This document shows positions 8,028 through 15,948 of a stretch of DNA of 64,000 nucleotides, in pieces. Source of the DNA: Microbaculum marinisediminis (GTDB lineage: Bacteria; Pseudomonadota; Alphaproteobacteria; Rhizobiales; Tepidamorphaceae); the NCBI RefSeq assembly GCF_025397915.1, contig NZ_JALIDZ010000004.1, positions 124,001-188,000 of the forward strand, written 5' to 3'. Under the pieces are notes generated by a model. That model was not told the DNA's origin and made no database searches. It worked only from the letters and a program-made list of their open reading frames with translations. The first letter of the stretch is position 1. The number at the start of each line of letters is the position of its first letter. Both the position numbers and the translations under genes were made by a program.

Positions 8028-9245
8028 CTACTCGCCCGCGCGCGCGGCCGCGCGAACCTTCCAGCCGCCCAGATACACGGCCGCCGCGGCAAGACCGAGG
8101 GCAGCCAGGGCGACGGCGAGCGGCATCGCCTGGTTGGCGAACAACCCGGCGTCCAGGATGCCGGCGACGAGCACGCCGGCGAGCGCGGAAAAGGTCATCT
8201 GGCAGACCCCCATCAGCGAGGACGCCGCGCCGGCATTGCCCGGAAACGGCATCAGCGCGCCGGCCATCGACTGGGCCAGCGCGGCGCCCACGCCGGCAAA
8301 CACGACCGTCGACATGCCGACGACCGAATAGACCCCGCCGACATCGGCAATCACGACCGCGAGCGTGGCGACGCCGCCGAGCGCCATCAGGGTGATGCCG
8401 ACGGCGATGCCGGCGTCGATGCCGAAACGGCCCGTGACGTGGCGACCGGCGATCGTGCCGCCGATGTAACCGAGACTGCACAGGCCGAAGGAGACGCCGA
8501 ATCCGATCGGCGACAGGCCGTAGAGGCCCTGCAGGATGAAGGACGACACCGAGATGAAGACGAAGATGCAGCCGTAGCTCAGGCAGACCAGCGACACGTA
8601 GACGAGGAAGCGCGCATCGCGGATCAGTCGGCCGAAGATGCGGATCATCCCGAGCGGCGTCGACGGCGCACCGCTGTCGGGTCGCGTCTCCGGCAGGCGC
8701 AGGGCGACGGCGGCGAACAGGATGAGGCCGATCGCGGCTGCCACGATGAACGTCGAGCGCCAGCCGAAGGTGATTTCGAGCACACCGCCGATCGCCGGGG
8801 CGACGGTCGGGACGATGCCCATGATCGAGGCCATCATCGCCAGCTCCTGGCCGGCCCGGCGGCCCGAATAGAGGTCGCGGGCGATCGCGCGAGCAAGCAC
8901 GATCGGGCCGGAGGCGCCGAGCGCCTGGGCGAAACGCGCCGCGATCAACAGCGGCATCGACTGGGCGATCGCACAGAGAACGGTGGCGAGGACGAAGATC
9001 GACAGCCCGACGAGGAGCGCCGGGCGGCGACCGTAACGGTCCGACAGCGGGCCGTAGAAGATCTGCGTCGAGGCGAAGCCGATCAGAAAGGCCGACAGGG
9101 TGAGCTGCCCTTCCGTCGGCGTCGAGCCGAGCTCGGTCGTCAGCGACGGCAGCGACGGCAGATACATGTCGGTCGACAGCGGGCCCAGCGCGGTGAGCAG
9201 GCCGAGCAGGGCCGTAAGCGCGATCGTGTCGGGCCTGAACGTCAT
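8028..9245 (-). CDS. Bcr/CflA family multidrug efflux MFS transporter
   Basis: A 405-residue major facilitator with about twelve membrane helices. The N-terminal STDMYLPSLP segment in the first loop and the GPLSDRYGRRP motif between helices 2 and 3 are the hallmark of the Bcr/CflA drug-proton antiporters. GPIVLARAIARDLY in helix 4-5 also fits. It is a drug or metabolite exporter of the inner membrane; the substrate cannot be told. It converges with PBP1A (9-base gap) and lies 25 bases downstream of the FAH-family gene on the same strand, so it may be co-transcribed with it. Confidence 0.88.
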   Translation of the reverse strand: MTFRPDTIALTALLGLLTALGPLSTDMYLPSLPSLTTELGSTPTEGQLTLSAFLIGFASTQIFYGPLSDRYGRRPALLVGLSIFVLATVLCAIAQSMPLLIAARFAQALGASGPIVLARAIARDLYSGRRAGQELAMMASIMGIVPTVAPAIGGVLEITFGWRSTFIVAAAIGLILFAAVALRLPETRPDSGAPSTPLGMIRIFGRLIRDARFLVYVSLVCLSYGCIFVFISVSSFILQGLYGLSPIGFGVSFGLCSLGYIGGTIAGRHVTGRFGIDAGIAVGITLMALGGVATLAVVIADVGGVYSVVGMSTVVFAGVGAALAQSMAGALMPFPGNAGAASSLMGVCQMTFSALAGVLVAGILDAGLFANQAMPLAVALAALGLAAAAVYLGGWKVRAAARAGE

Positions 9246-9270
9246 CGGACTCTACTCGCTGCGGACCGTA

Positions 9271-10131
9271 TCAACGGGGCTCGTCGATCACGGAATTCGA
9301 CAAGGTGCCGATCTCGGGAACGGCGACGGCGACGACATCGCCGGGCGTGAGCCAGCGCGGCGGATCGAAGCGGGCGCCGGCGCCGGTCGGCGTGCCCGTC
9401 AGGATCATGTCGCCGGGCTTCAGGGTCGCGAACGTGGTGATGTATTCGATCAGGCGGGCGAACGAATACATCATGTTTGCGGTGGTATCGTCCTGACGCA
9501 GTTCGCCGTTGACGGTGGTGGTGAGGTGCAGGGGCGCGGCCAGATCGATCGCGTCGGACGTCACCATCCACGGGCCGATCGCACCGGTGCGGTCGAAGTT
9601 CTTGCCCTGGGTGACGTTGAACTTGGCGTGGCGCGTCCAGTCGCGGATCGTGCCTTCGTTGGCAAGCGTCGCGCCGGCGACATGGGAGAGCGCCCTGTCG
9701 GCCGGGATGCGGCGCCCGGCCCTGCCTATCACCAGCACGATCTCGCCCTCGTAGTCGAGCTGATCGGAGACAGGGGGACGCTCGATCGGCGTGCCGTGGC
9801 CGACGAACGAATTGGGGAAGCGCACGAACATGCTCGGATAGGACTTCTCCTCCGCCCCGTCCTTGTACTCGGCGTTGCGATTGGCGTAGTTGACGCCGAT
9901 GCAGAGGATCTTCTCGGGATCGGTGACGGGCGGCAGCAGCGTGACCGCGTCGAGCGCCAGATCCGGCGTGGCGCCCTCGAGGGCGGCGTGGGCCTTGTCG
10001 AGGGCGTCGGCTTCGAGCAGCGCACGAACCGTGGGAAACGCCGAAAGCCGCGCGGCCAGGTCGACGATGCCGCCATTGACGACGGCCCCCCAGGACATCC
10101 GTCCACCGGACGAGAAACTGACGATACGCAT
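9271..10131 (-). CDS. Fumarylacetoacetate hydrolase family protein
   Basis: A 286-residue protein with the FAH fold of the single-domain bacterial type (fumarylpyruvate hydrolases, hydratases and decarboxylases of aromatic catabolism). The metal ligands are visible in the GVNYANRNAEY region (about residue 78), the YEGEIVLVIG motif (about residue 127, two Glu) and the GKNFDRTGAIGPW segment. The C-terminal TGTPTGAG loop is also conserved. It hydrolyses a C-C bond in a beta-diketo acid or a related compound, but the substrate is not determined. It is divergent from the DapA-like gene and shares a 225-base regulatory region with it. Confidence 0.85.
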   Translation of the reverse strand: MRIVSFSSGGRMSWGAVVNGGIVDLAARLSAFPTVRALLEADALDKAHAALEGATPDLALDAVTLLPPVTDPEKILCIGVNYANRNAEYKDGAEEKSYPSMFVRFPNSFVGHGTPIERPPVSDQLDYEGEIVLVIGRAGRRIPADRALSHVAGATLANEGTIRDWTRHAKFNVTQGKNFDRTGAIGPWMVTSDAIDLAAPLHLTTTVNGELRQDDTTANMMYSFARLIEYITTFATLKPGDMILTGTPTGAGARFDPPRWLTPGDVVAVAVPEIGTLSNSVIDEPR

Positions 10132-10239
10132 GACGGTCTCCAGATCGGTCCGGCGTACGGGCTGCGGCCGAGACCTCCGCTCGGGTCTGCGAGGCCTTCC
10201 CGGACACGCTTAGGAAACCGGCCCGCCCGCGTCAATTCG

Positions 10240-10253
10240 GTTTGCGAACAAAC
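10240..10253. promoter_or_regulatory. Candidate operator, GTTTG-CGAA-CAAAC
   Basis: Perfect 5-base inverted arms around a 4-base centre in the divergent gap between the FAH-family and DapA-like genes, about 110 bases from either start. No cognate regulator gene is adjacent apart from the IclR-type gene 3 kb away. Function inferred from position and symmetry only. Confidence 0.3.
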
Positions 10254-10302
10254 GATTTTGCCCGGCAGGGCGGTTTCCATACTCCACGCGGCGCTGCCGC
10301 CG

Positions 10303-10312
10303 GTGTATACAC
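10303..10312. promoter_or_regulatory. Candidate operator, palindrome GTGTATACAC
   Basis: Perfect 10-base palindrome 45 bases upstream of the DapA-like start. A TGTATACA core is typical of operators bound by GntR-family (FCD subgroup) regulators, which often control aldolase and sugar-acid genes. No GntR gene is present in the window, so the regulator would be encoded elsewhere. Confidence 0.35.
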
Positions 10313-10356
10313 GGCCCGGAATTCGGAAGCGCCGACCACGTGAACCGGAGCGCACA

Positions 10357-11238
10357 ATGGCCAAGCTGCTCGTCCCCGCCGCCACCCCCATCGACGCCGA
10401 CAGGCGGATCGATCTGGAACGACTCGCCGCCCACTGCCATGCTTTGCTGGCCGACGGCGCCGACGCCATCGCCCTGTTCGGCACGACCGGCGAGGCCACC
10501 TCGTTCTCGGCGCCCGAACGGATGGCGACATTGGAAGGGCTGATCGCGGCGGGCATCCCCGCGGACAGGATCATGCCGGGCACGGGCTGCCCGGCGGTGA
10601 CAGAAACGATCGCGCTGTCGCGCCACGCCTTCGAGCAGGGCTGCGAAACGGTGATGACGCTGCCGCCCTACTACTACAAGGCGGTCAGCGAGGACGGCGT
10701 CTTCGACGCGATGGCCTGGCTGGTCGAAGAGCTGAAGCCCCTTCATCCGCGCATCATCCTCTACCACATCCCGCCGGTCGCCCAGGTCGGCTTTCCGGTA
10801 CCGCTCGTGCGGCGGCTGGCCGACGCCTTCCCCGGCATCATCGTCGGGGTCAAGGATTCGTCTGGAGACTTCGCCAACACCGAGGCGCTGCTTGCGGCCT
10901 GCCCCGACCTCGACATCTATCCGGGATCGGAGACCTTTCTGCTGCCGGGCCTGCGGAAGGGCGGGGCGGGCTGCATCACCGCGACCGGCAATCTCAACGC
11001 CAGGGCGATCCGCGCCGTCATCGACGAAACCGATCCCGGGCGCGCCGACGACCGCCACGCGGAAATCGTCGCCTATCGCAAGACCGTCGAGGCACGACCG
11101 CTGATCGCGGCAATCAAGGCCGTGCTGGCGGATCGCTACGGCGCGCCCTCGTGGCGCGCGGTGCGGCCGCCGCTGAGGGCGCTGCCGGACGACCAGATCA
11201 AGCCACTGCTGGAGGATCTGGAGAGGCTGTCGTCATAG
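10357..11238 (+). CDS. Dihydrodipicolinate synthase (DapA) family aldolase/hydro-lyase
   Basis: A 293-residue class I aldolase of the DapA/NAL family. Family features seen: FGTTGEATS near residue 45, the Tyr of LYHIPP near residue 137 and the Schiff-base Lys of GVKDSSGDF near residue 166. The family condenses or cleaves pyruvate with an aldehyde. It is unlikely to be the lysine-pathway enzyme, since its neighbours are an FAH hydrolase and a BKACE enzyme and it sits in a divergent catabolic-type group; this is inference. Start at ATG 10357. The next gene starts 34 bases downstream, so they are probably one operon. Confidence 0.85.
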   Translation: MAKLLVPAATPIDADRRIDLERLAAHCHALLADGADAIALFGTTGEATSFSAPERMATLEGLIAAGIPADRIMPGTGCPAVTETIALSRHAFEQGCETVMTLPPYYYKAVSEDGVFDAMAWLVEELKPLHPRIILYHIPPVAQVGFPVPLVRRLADAFPGIIVGVKDSSGDFANTEALLAACPDLDIYPGSETFLLPGLRKGGAGCITATGNLNARAIRAVIDETDPGRADDRHAEIVAYRKTVEARPLIAAIKAVLADRYGAPSWRAVRPPLRALPDDQIKPLLEDLERLSS

Positions 11239-11272
11239 CCGACATCGCGCACCGGCTGCTTTGGGAGGAAGC

Positions 11273-12208
11273 ATGAAGAAGCAGGACAAAGTAATCATCA
11301 CCTGCGCCGTCACCGGCTCGATCCACACGCCGACGATGACGCCGCACCTGCCGGTCACGCCCGGCGAGATCGCCGAGGCCTCGATCGGCGCGGCGGAGGC
11401 CGGCGCCTCGATCATCCACCTGCACGCGCGCGACCCGCAGGACGGCAAGCCGACGCCGGATCCCGACGTGTTCATGCAGTTTCTGCCGCGCATCAAGCAG
11501 TCCACCGACGCGGTGATCAACATCACCACCGGCGGCGGCCACGGCATGACCGTCCAGGAGCGCCTCGCCGCGCCCCTGCGCGCCAGGCCCGAGATGTGCT
11601 CGCTCAACATGGGGTCGATGAATTTCGGCCTGTATCCGATGCTCGACCGCTATCCCGACTTCGAGCACGCCTGGGAGCGGCAGCATCTCGAGAACTCGCG
11701 CGACTACATTTTCCGCAACACCTTCAAGGACATCGAATACATCCTGAAGGAGCTCGGCGACGCCCACGGCACCCGTTTCGAGTTCGAGTGCTACGATGTC
11801 GGCCACCTCTACAATCTCGCCCACTTCCTCGACCGCAAGCTCGTCAAGCCGCCGCTGTTCGTGCAGACGATCTTCGGCATCCTCGGCGGCATCGCCGCGG
11901 ATCCGGAGAACGTGATGCATATGCGCCGGATCGCCGACAAGCTGTTCGGCGACGAGTGGTGCTGGTCGATCCTGGCGGCGGGCCGCAACCAGCTGCCGTT
12001 CTGCTCGATGGCCGCGACGATGGGCGCCAACGTCCGCGTCGGTCTCGAGGACTCGATCTATCTCGGCAAGGGCACGCTCGCCGAGACCAACGCCGCGCAG
12101 GTCGCCAAGATCCGCCGCATCATGGAGGATCTGTCGCTTCAGATCGCCACGCCGGAAGAGGCCCGCGTCATGTTGGATCTCAAGGGCGCCGATAGGGTCG
12201 GGTTCTAG
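11273..12208 (+). CDS. 3-keto-5-aminohexanoate cleavage enzyme family protein (BKACE, DUF849)
   Basis: A 311-residue zinc-dependent TIM-barrel enzyme. BKACE enzymes transfer the acetyl-derived part of a beta-keto acid to acetyl-CoA, giving acetoacetate and a new acyl-CoA. Family marks seen: IITCAVTGSIHTP at the N-terminus, the zinc-ligand pair IIHLHARDP (about residue 47-55), NITTGGGHGM, and ECYDVGHLYNLA. The first ~130 residues and the RNQLPFCSMAATMGANVRVG region match the common alphaproteobacterial branch. ATG 11273 follows a strong GGAGGAA ribosome binding site at 11264-11270. Substrate not determined. Confidence 0.9.
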   Translation: MKKQDKVIITCAVTGSIHTPTMTPHLPVTPGEIAEASIGAAEAGASIIHLHARDPQDGKPTPDPDVFMQFLPRIKQSTDAVINITTGGGHGMTVQERLAAPLRARPEMCSLNMGSMNFGLYPMLDRYPDFEHAWERQHLENSRDYIFRNTFKDIEYILKELGDAHGTRFEFECYDVGHLYNLAHFLDRKLVKPPLFVQTIFGILGGIAADPENVMHMRRIADKLFGDEWCWSILAAGRNQLPFCSMAATMGANVRVGLEDSIYLGKGTLAETNAAQVAKIRRIMEDLSLQIATPEEARVMLDLKGADRVGF

Positions 12209-12238
12209 GGTATTCCCCAGCTCACGCGGCCGGATTTG

Positions 12239-12263
12239 GGAACTTTCGGCCGTAGGTCGCGTT
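12239..12263 (+). promoter_or_regulatory. EcfG-type general stress response promoter
   Basis: GGAAC at 12239-12243, then 16 bases, then CGTT at 12260-12263. This is the consensus for the alphaproteobacterial EcfG sigma factor. It points toward the YqjD-like gene whose start is 167 bases downstream, and membrane-anchored DUF883 proteins are common members of stress regulons. Confidence 0.55.
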
Positions 12264-12337
12264 GTCCGGGCGGCCGCGTGGACGTCGGCGCGGACGTCTG
12301 TGCGTGTCCAGCTCCGTCACCCGCGGGCTCGCGCGCC

Positions 12338-12368
12338 GGGCATAGGAGCAAATGGGGCATAGGAGTAA
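12338..12368. repeat. Tandem 14-base direct repeat in the YqjD-like leader
   Basis: GGGCATAGGAGCAA (12338-12351) and GGGCATAGGAGTAA (12355-12368) differ at one base and have a 17-base period. They lie between the EcfG promoter and the start codon at 12430. Each copy contains an AGGAG sequence like a ribosome binding site but has no nearby open frame. Confidence 0.6.
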
Positions 12369-12429
12369 TTTAAGCCCGTTCGGCTATAATCACCGCCAAT
12401 GCAGCGGCAAGGAACAAGGGAGTGTCGTC

Positions 12430-12816
12430 ATGAGTGCCCAGAAGGCCAGCGCCGGCAGCAAATCGGCTTCGAGCGAATCGGTTGCCGAAAACTGGGATCG
12501 GCTGACCGACCGGCTCGCGCGGCTGCGCGAGGATCTATCCGAGATCAATTCCGCCGCCGGCGACCTCGCCAGGGCCGGCGCCGGTGAAGGCCGGGATCGC
12601 ATTCTCAATGAGATCGACGAGCTGTCGCGCCGGGTCAACACGCTTGCCGAGGATCTCAGCGCGCGCGGCCACGATAGCGTTCGCCACGCCGGCGAACGCG
12701 CCAGCGCGATCGGCCACGAGCTGGAGAGCACGATCAATCGCAATCCGCTGACGGCCGTCCTGATTGCGGTCGGCCTCGGCTTCCTGATCGGCATGGCCTC
12801 GCGGGGCCGGAACTAG
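12430..12816 (+). CDS. DUF883 (YqjD/ElaB-like) membrane-anchored protein
   Basis: A 128-residue protein with a long helical, charged N-terminal region (about residues 20-95) and a single C-terminal membrane helix (NPLTAVLIAVGLGFLIGMAS) ending in a basic RGRN tail. This is the layout of YqjD and ElaB, inner-membrane proteins that bind ribosomes in stationary phase in Escherichia coli. ATG 12430 follows GGGAG seven bases upstream. The stop codon overlaps the GTG start of the next gene by one base. The upstream EcfG-type promoter fits stress induction. Confidence 0.8.
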   Translation: MSAQKASAGSKSASSESVAENWDRLTDRLARLREDLSEINSAAGDLARAGAGEGRDRILNEIDELSRRVNTLAEDLSARGHDSVRHAGERASAIGHELESTINRNPLTAVLIAVGLGFLIGMASRGRN

Positions 12817-13289
12817 TGCCGATCGCCAGTCTGGTCAGGATGGCGACATCGACGGCCGTGGACATGGCCGCCGATGCCGCCCGTCCCGTGGTGCGCGATG
12901 CCGTCCGGCGCGCCGTGTTCCTCGGGATCGCCCTGGTCCTGTTCGCCGGCGTCATCGTGTTCGCGGAACTCGCATTCTATTTGTGGCTGCGCACCCAGAC
13001 GGCACCGTATATCGCCGCCCTGATCGTCGCCGGCGTCACGCTGATCCTGACGCTGATCGCCCTCCTGATCGCGGTTTCCGGCGGTTCGCACAGGCATGGC
13101 CGTCCGGCGCGCACCTCGGATCAGGGTCGCGCGGCAGCAGGCTCGTCAAACCGCAATGCCAACGACGACATCGCACGGCTGGCGGCGGAGGCCGAGGCAG
13201 TCGGCGCGATTTTCGGCAAGGACGCAAAGGGTTACGAGCTGGTGCTCGGCGCCTTCGTCGTCGGCATGATGATGGGGCGGGGCAAGTAG
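12816..13289 (+). CDS. YqjE-like / phage holin family (DUF1469) membrane protein
   Basis: A 157-residue protein with two membrane helices (about residues 34-55 and 66-90) separated by a short loop, followed by a polar, probably cytoplasmic tail with a last hydrophobic segment (ELVLGAFVVGMMMGRG). Its pairing with a YqjD-like gene copies the yqjD-yqjE order of enterobacteria. It begins with GTG at 12816, sharing its G with the TAG stop of the previous gene, so translation is coupled. Despite the family name holin, nothing suggests a phage origin. Confidence 0.75.
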   Translation: MPIASLVRMATSTAVDMAADAARPVVRDAVRRAVFLGIALVLFAGVIVFAELAFYLWLRTQTAPYIAALIVAGVTLILTLIALLIAVSGGSHRHGRPARTSDQGRAAAGSSNRNANDDIARLAAEAEAVGAIFGKDAKGYELVLGAFVVGMMMGRGK

Positions 13290-13360
13290 CCCCCGGCCGT
13301 TCGGCCACCCGGGAAATCGCCTGACCGTCCTTGCAAGCCTAAAGTCGGTCCGTTCGCCTC

Positions 13361-14140
13361 TCAGCGGCTGTCCATGGCGATTTCGATGTGCCGGACCGCC
13401 CGTTGCAGGGCGGGAAGGAAGCGTTCGACCATGTCGTCGGCGGAGACGCGCGCGGCCTGCGCGGAGATGTTGATGGCGATGTTGGAGCGCGCGTTGCGGT
13501 TCCTTACCGGCACCGAGATCGAGCGCAGGCCGAGTTCTAGCTCTTCCGATACGATGGCATAGCCCCGGTCCTGCACCTCGTCGATGCGTTGGCGCAGAGC
13601 GGTCCGCGTGGTCAGGGTGTGCGGCGTGAGCGGCGTTAGCTTGGCCTTGCTCAGGTAGATCTCCAGTTCGCGCGGCTGCATCAGCGACAGAAGCGCCTGG
13701 CCCATCGACGTGGCGTGGGCCGGCAGGCGCGTGCCCAATCCCAGGCCGATGGTCATGATCCGGTGGCGGGCCGGCGCGCGGGCGACATAGATGATGTCCG
13801 TGCCGTCCATCATCGCCGCGGACGCGGATTCGTCAAACTGCTCCGACAGGCCGCGAAGCACATCCTGCACGATCTCCAGCTCACTCGCAGACGAGACGTA
13901 GGACTGCGCCAGCTCCAGGATCGCCGGCGTGAGCTCGTAATGCTTGCCGTCGCTCCTGGCCAGGCCGGTTTCGCACAGGGTGATCAGGAACCGGCGGGCG
14001 GCGGCGCGCGTCAGGCCGGTGCGGGCGGCGACATCGGTTATCGTCTGATGGCGATGACCGGCGTCGAAGCTGCGGATAACGGCGATCCCCCGCACGAGGG
14101 ACTGAACGGTTTCGTCACGGACGGCCACGGCGCCTCCCAT
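13361..14140 (-). CDS. pcaR: IclR-family regulator of protocatechuate catabolism
   Basis: A 259-residue regulator with an N-terminal winged helix-turn-helix (TITDVAARTGLTRAAARRFL, residues 33-52) and a C-terminal IclR effector-binding domain. It belongs to the PcaR/PcaU/PobR branch: the VQSLVRGIAVIRSFD start and LPAHATSMGQALLS segment are typical. These proteins usually respond to 3-oxoadipate or protocatechuate and activate pca genes. It is divergent from pcaIJHG, and a symmetrical GTTCG-N5-CGAAC sequence begins two bases upstream of its start codon, suggesting autoregulation as well. Confidence 0.85.
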   Translation of the reverse strand: MGGAVAVRDETVQSLVRGIAVIRSFDAGHRHQTITDVAARTGLTRAAARRFLITLCETGLARSDGKHYELTPAILELAQSYVSSASELEIVQDVLRGLSEQFDESASAAMMDGTDIIYVARAPARHRIMTIGLGLGTRLPAHATSMGQALLSLMQPRELEIYLSKAKLTPLTPHTLTTRTALRQRIDEVQDRGYAIVSEELELGLRSISVPVRNRNARSNIAINISAQAARVSADDMVERFLPALQRAVRHIEIAMDSR

Positions 14141-14142
14141 AA

Positions 14143-14176
14143 GTTCGGATGACGAACATATTATCGATATGCGAAC
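14143..14176. promoter_or_regulatory. Candidate PcaR operator in the pcaR-pcaI gap
   Basis: GTTCGGATGACGAAC (14143-14157) is an inverted repeat GTTCG-N5-CGAAC. A second copy in reverse orientation, GTTCGCATATCGATA, reads on the minus strand at 14162-14176. Both resemble the IclR-type PcaR box known from Pseudomonas (GTTCGATAATCGCAC). The site sits between the two divergent starts, as expected for a shared operator. Binding is inferred. Confidence 0.5.
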
Positions 14177-14253
14177 TCGGCCGTTGACGCAACGGGTCGT
14201 CGGAAGCTCAAATCAGTTTGGCCATGTCGGCCGGAAAACTCGAGGGAAGATCC

Positions 14254-15117
14254 GTGGCTGCAATCACGTCTCTGTCCGAGGCGATACGAACAAACGTCCG
14301 TGACGGCGACAGCGTCGCGATGGAAGGCTTCACCCACCTGATCCCCTACGCGGCGGGACACGAGATCATCAGGCAGGGGCGCAAGCGCCTGACGCTGTAC
14401 CGGATGACGCCGGACCTGATCTACGACCAGCTGATCGGAATGGGATGCGCCGACAAGCTGGTCTTCTCCTGGGGCGGCAATCCCGGCGTCGGCTCGCTGC
14501 ATCGCCTGCGCGACGCGGTGGAGAACGGCTGGCCGCATCGCCTCCAGATCGAGGAGCACAGCCACGCGGCGATGGCGAACGCCTATGACGCAGGGGCGGC
14601 GAACCTGCCGTTCGCGGTGTTCCGCGGCTATGTCGGCACCGACCTGCCGAAGGTGAACCCGACGATCCGGCATGTCACCTGCCCCTATACCGGCGAGGAG
14701 CTCGCGACCGTTCCCGCGATCCGGCCCGATGTCGCCATCGTCCACGCGCTGAAGGCCGACCGGGAGGGCAACGTCCTGTTCGAGGGCATCGTCGGGGTGC
14801 AGAAGGAAGCCGTCCTGGCGGCGAAGCGTTCGGTCGTCACGGTCGAGGAAGTCGTCGACGATTTCGGCGATATCTCCCCCAATTCCGTGATCCTGCCGCG
14901 TTGGGCGGTCACGGCGATCGCCGAAGTGCCGGGTGGCGCCCATCCGTCCTATGCGCACGGCTACTACAAGCGCGACAATGCGTACTACAAGGCATGGGAT
15001 CCAATCGCGCGCGATCGCGATACATTCCTTGCCTGGATGAAGGACAACGTTCTCGACAAGGGGCCCGAAGCCTATGCCCGCTACGCGGCCGACGGATCCA
15101 CGGCACGGGGAGCCTGA
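14254..15117 (+). CDS. pcaI: 3-oxoadipate CoA-transferase, subunit A
   Basis: A 287-residue alpha subunit of the enzyme that moves CoA from succinyl-CoA to 3-oxoadipate in the beta-ketoadipate pathway. The N-terminal DGDSVAMEGFTHLIPYAAGHE segment and the SWGGNPGVGSLHR glycine-rich loop are characteristic. I prefer GTG 14254 because GAGGGAAG lies just upstream (14242-14249); an ATG at 14224 would add ten residues without a clear ribosome binding site. Three bases separate it from pcaJ. The subunit is about 20-60 residues longer at the C-terminus than gammaproteobacterial PcaI, as is common in this branch. Confidence 0.88.
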   Translation: MAAITSLSEAIRTNVRDGDSVAMEGFTHLIPYAAGHEIIRQGRKRLTLYRMTPDLIYDQLIGMGCADKLVFSWGGNPGVGSLHRLRDAVENGWPHRLQIEEHSHAAMANAYDAGAANLPFAVFRGYVGTDLPKVNPTIRHVTCPYTGEELATVPAIRPDVAIVHALKADREGNVLFEGIVGVQKEAVLAAKRSVVTVEEVVDDFGDISPNSVILPRWAVTAIAEVPGGAHPSYAHGYYKRDNAYYKAWDPIARDRDTFLAWMKDNVLDKGPEAYARYAADGSTARGA

Positions 15118-15120
15118 ACG

Positions 15121-15885
15121 ATGGATCATACCGCGAACGAGATGATGACGATCGCCGCGGCACGGCCTCTGCGGAACGAGGACGTCTGCTTCGTGGGCAT
15201 CGGCGCGCCGTCGGCGGCCTGCAACCTGGCCCGGCTGACCCATGCCCCGAACATCACGCTGATCTACGAATCCGGCACGATCGGCACGCGGCCGGACGTG
15301 CTGCCGCTGTCGATCGGCGACGGCGAACTGTGCGACACCGCGCTGACGACGGTCTCCGTGCCGGAGATGTTCCGCTACTGGCTGCAGGGCGGCCACATCA
15401 CGCTCGGCTTCCTGGGCGGCGCGCAGATAGACCGCTTCGCCAACCTGAACACGACCGTGGTCGGGCCCTACGACGCACCGAAGGTTCGCCTGCCCGGCGG
15501 CGGCGGCGCGCCGGAGATCGCCGGCCACTGCGGCGAAATCTTCATCACCATGGCGCTGTCTCCGCGCGGCTTCGTCGATCACCTCGCGTTCATCACCTCG
15601 ATGGGCCACGGCGAGGGCGGCGACCATCGCCAGCGCCTGGGCCTGAAGACCAAGGGTCCGACCAAGGTGATCACCGACATGTGCATCCTGGAGCCCGCCC
15701 CGGAGACGAAGGAACTGACCGTCGTCTCGATCCATCCGGGCGTCGCCAGGGACCAGATTACAGAGGCGTGCGGCTGGCCGATCCGCTTTGCGGAGACGGC
15801 TGTCGAAACGCCCGCCCCGACGGCAGAGGAACTGGAAACGCTGCGCGCGCTTCAGGAGCGCACGCGCCGCGCCCACGCCGCCTGA
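15121..15885 (+). CDS. pcaJ: 3-oxoadipate CoA-transferase, subunit B
   Basis: A 254-residue beta subunit that pairs with PcaI. It carries the catalytic glutamate in the conserved IYESGTIG motif (about residue 50), where the enzyme-CoA thioester forms, and the glycine-rich LPGGGGAPEIA loop near residue 125. The ATG is three bases after the pcaI stop, so the subunits are translated from one message. It ends 63 bases before pcaH, with GAGGAGGAG ahead of the latter. Confidence 0.9.
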   Translation: MDHTANEMMTIAAARPLRNEDVCFVGIGAPSAACNLARLTHAPNITLIYESGTIGTRPDVLPLSIGDGELCDTALTTVSVPEMFRYWLQGGHITLGFLGGAQIDRFANLNTTVVGPYDAPKVRLPGGGGAPEIAGHCGEIFITMALSPRGFVDHLAFITSMGHGEGGDHRQRLGLKTKGPTKVITDMCILEPAPETKELTVVSIHPGVARDQITEACGWPIRFAETAVETPAPTAEELETLRALQERTRRAHAA

Positions 15886-15948
15886 CAGGCGTCCGGCCCG
15901 ATATCGCCGGGGAACGATATCGGCCGCAACGAGGAGGAGCAGCAACCG

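Noticed and set aside
10132-10356. Small regulator gene in the FAH-DapA divergent gap
   Set aside because: No frame with a start, ribosome binding site and helix-turn-helix was found; only palindromes are present.
12816-13289. Holin-family annotation as evidence of prophage
   Set aside because: The protein pairs with a YqjD-like gene as in yqjDE; no other phage genes are nearby.
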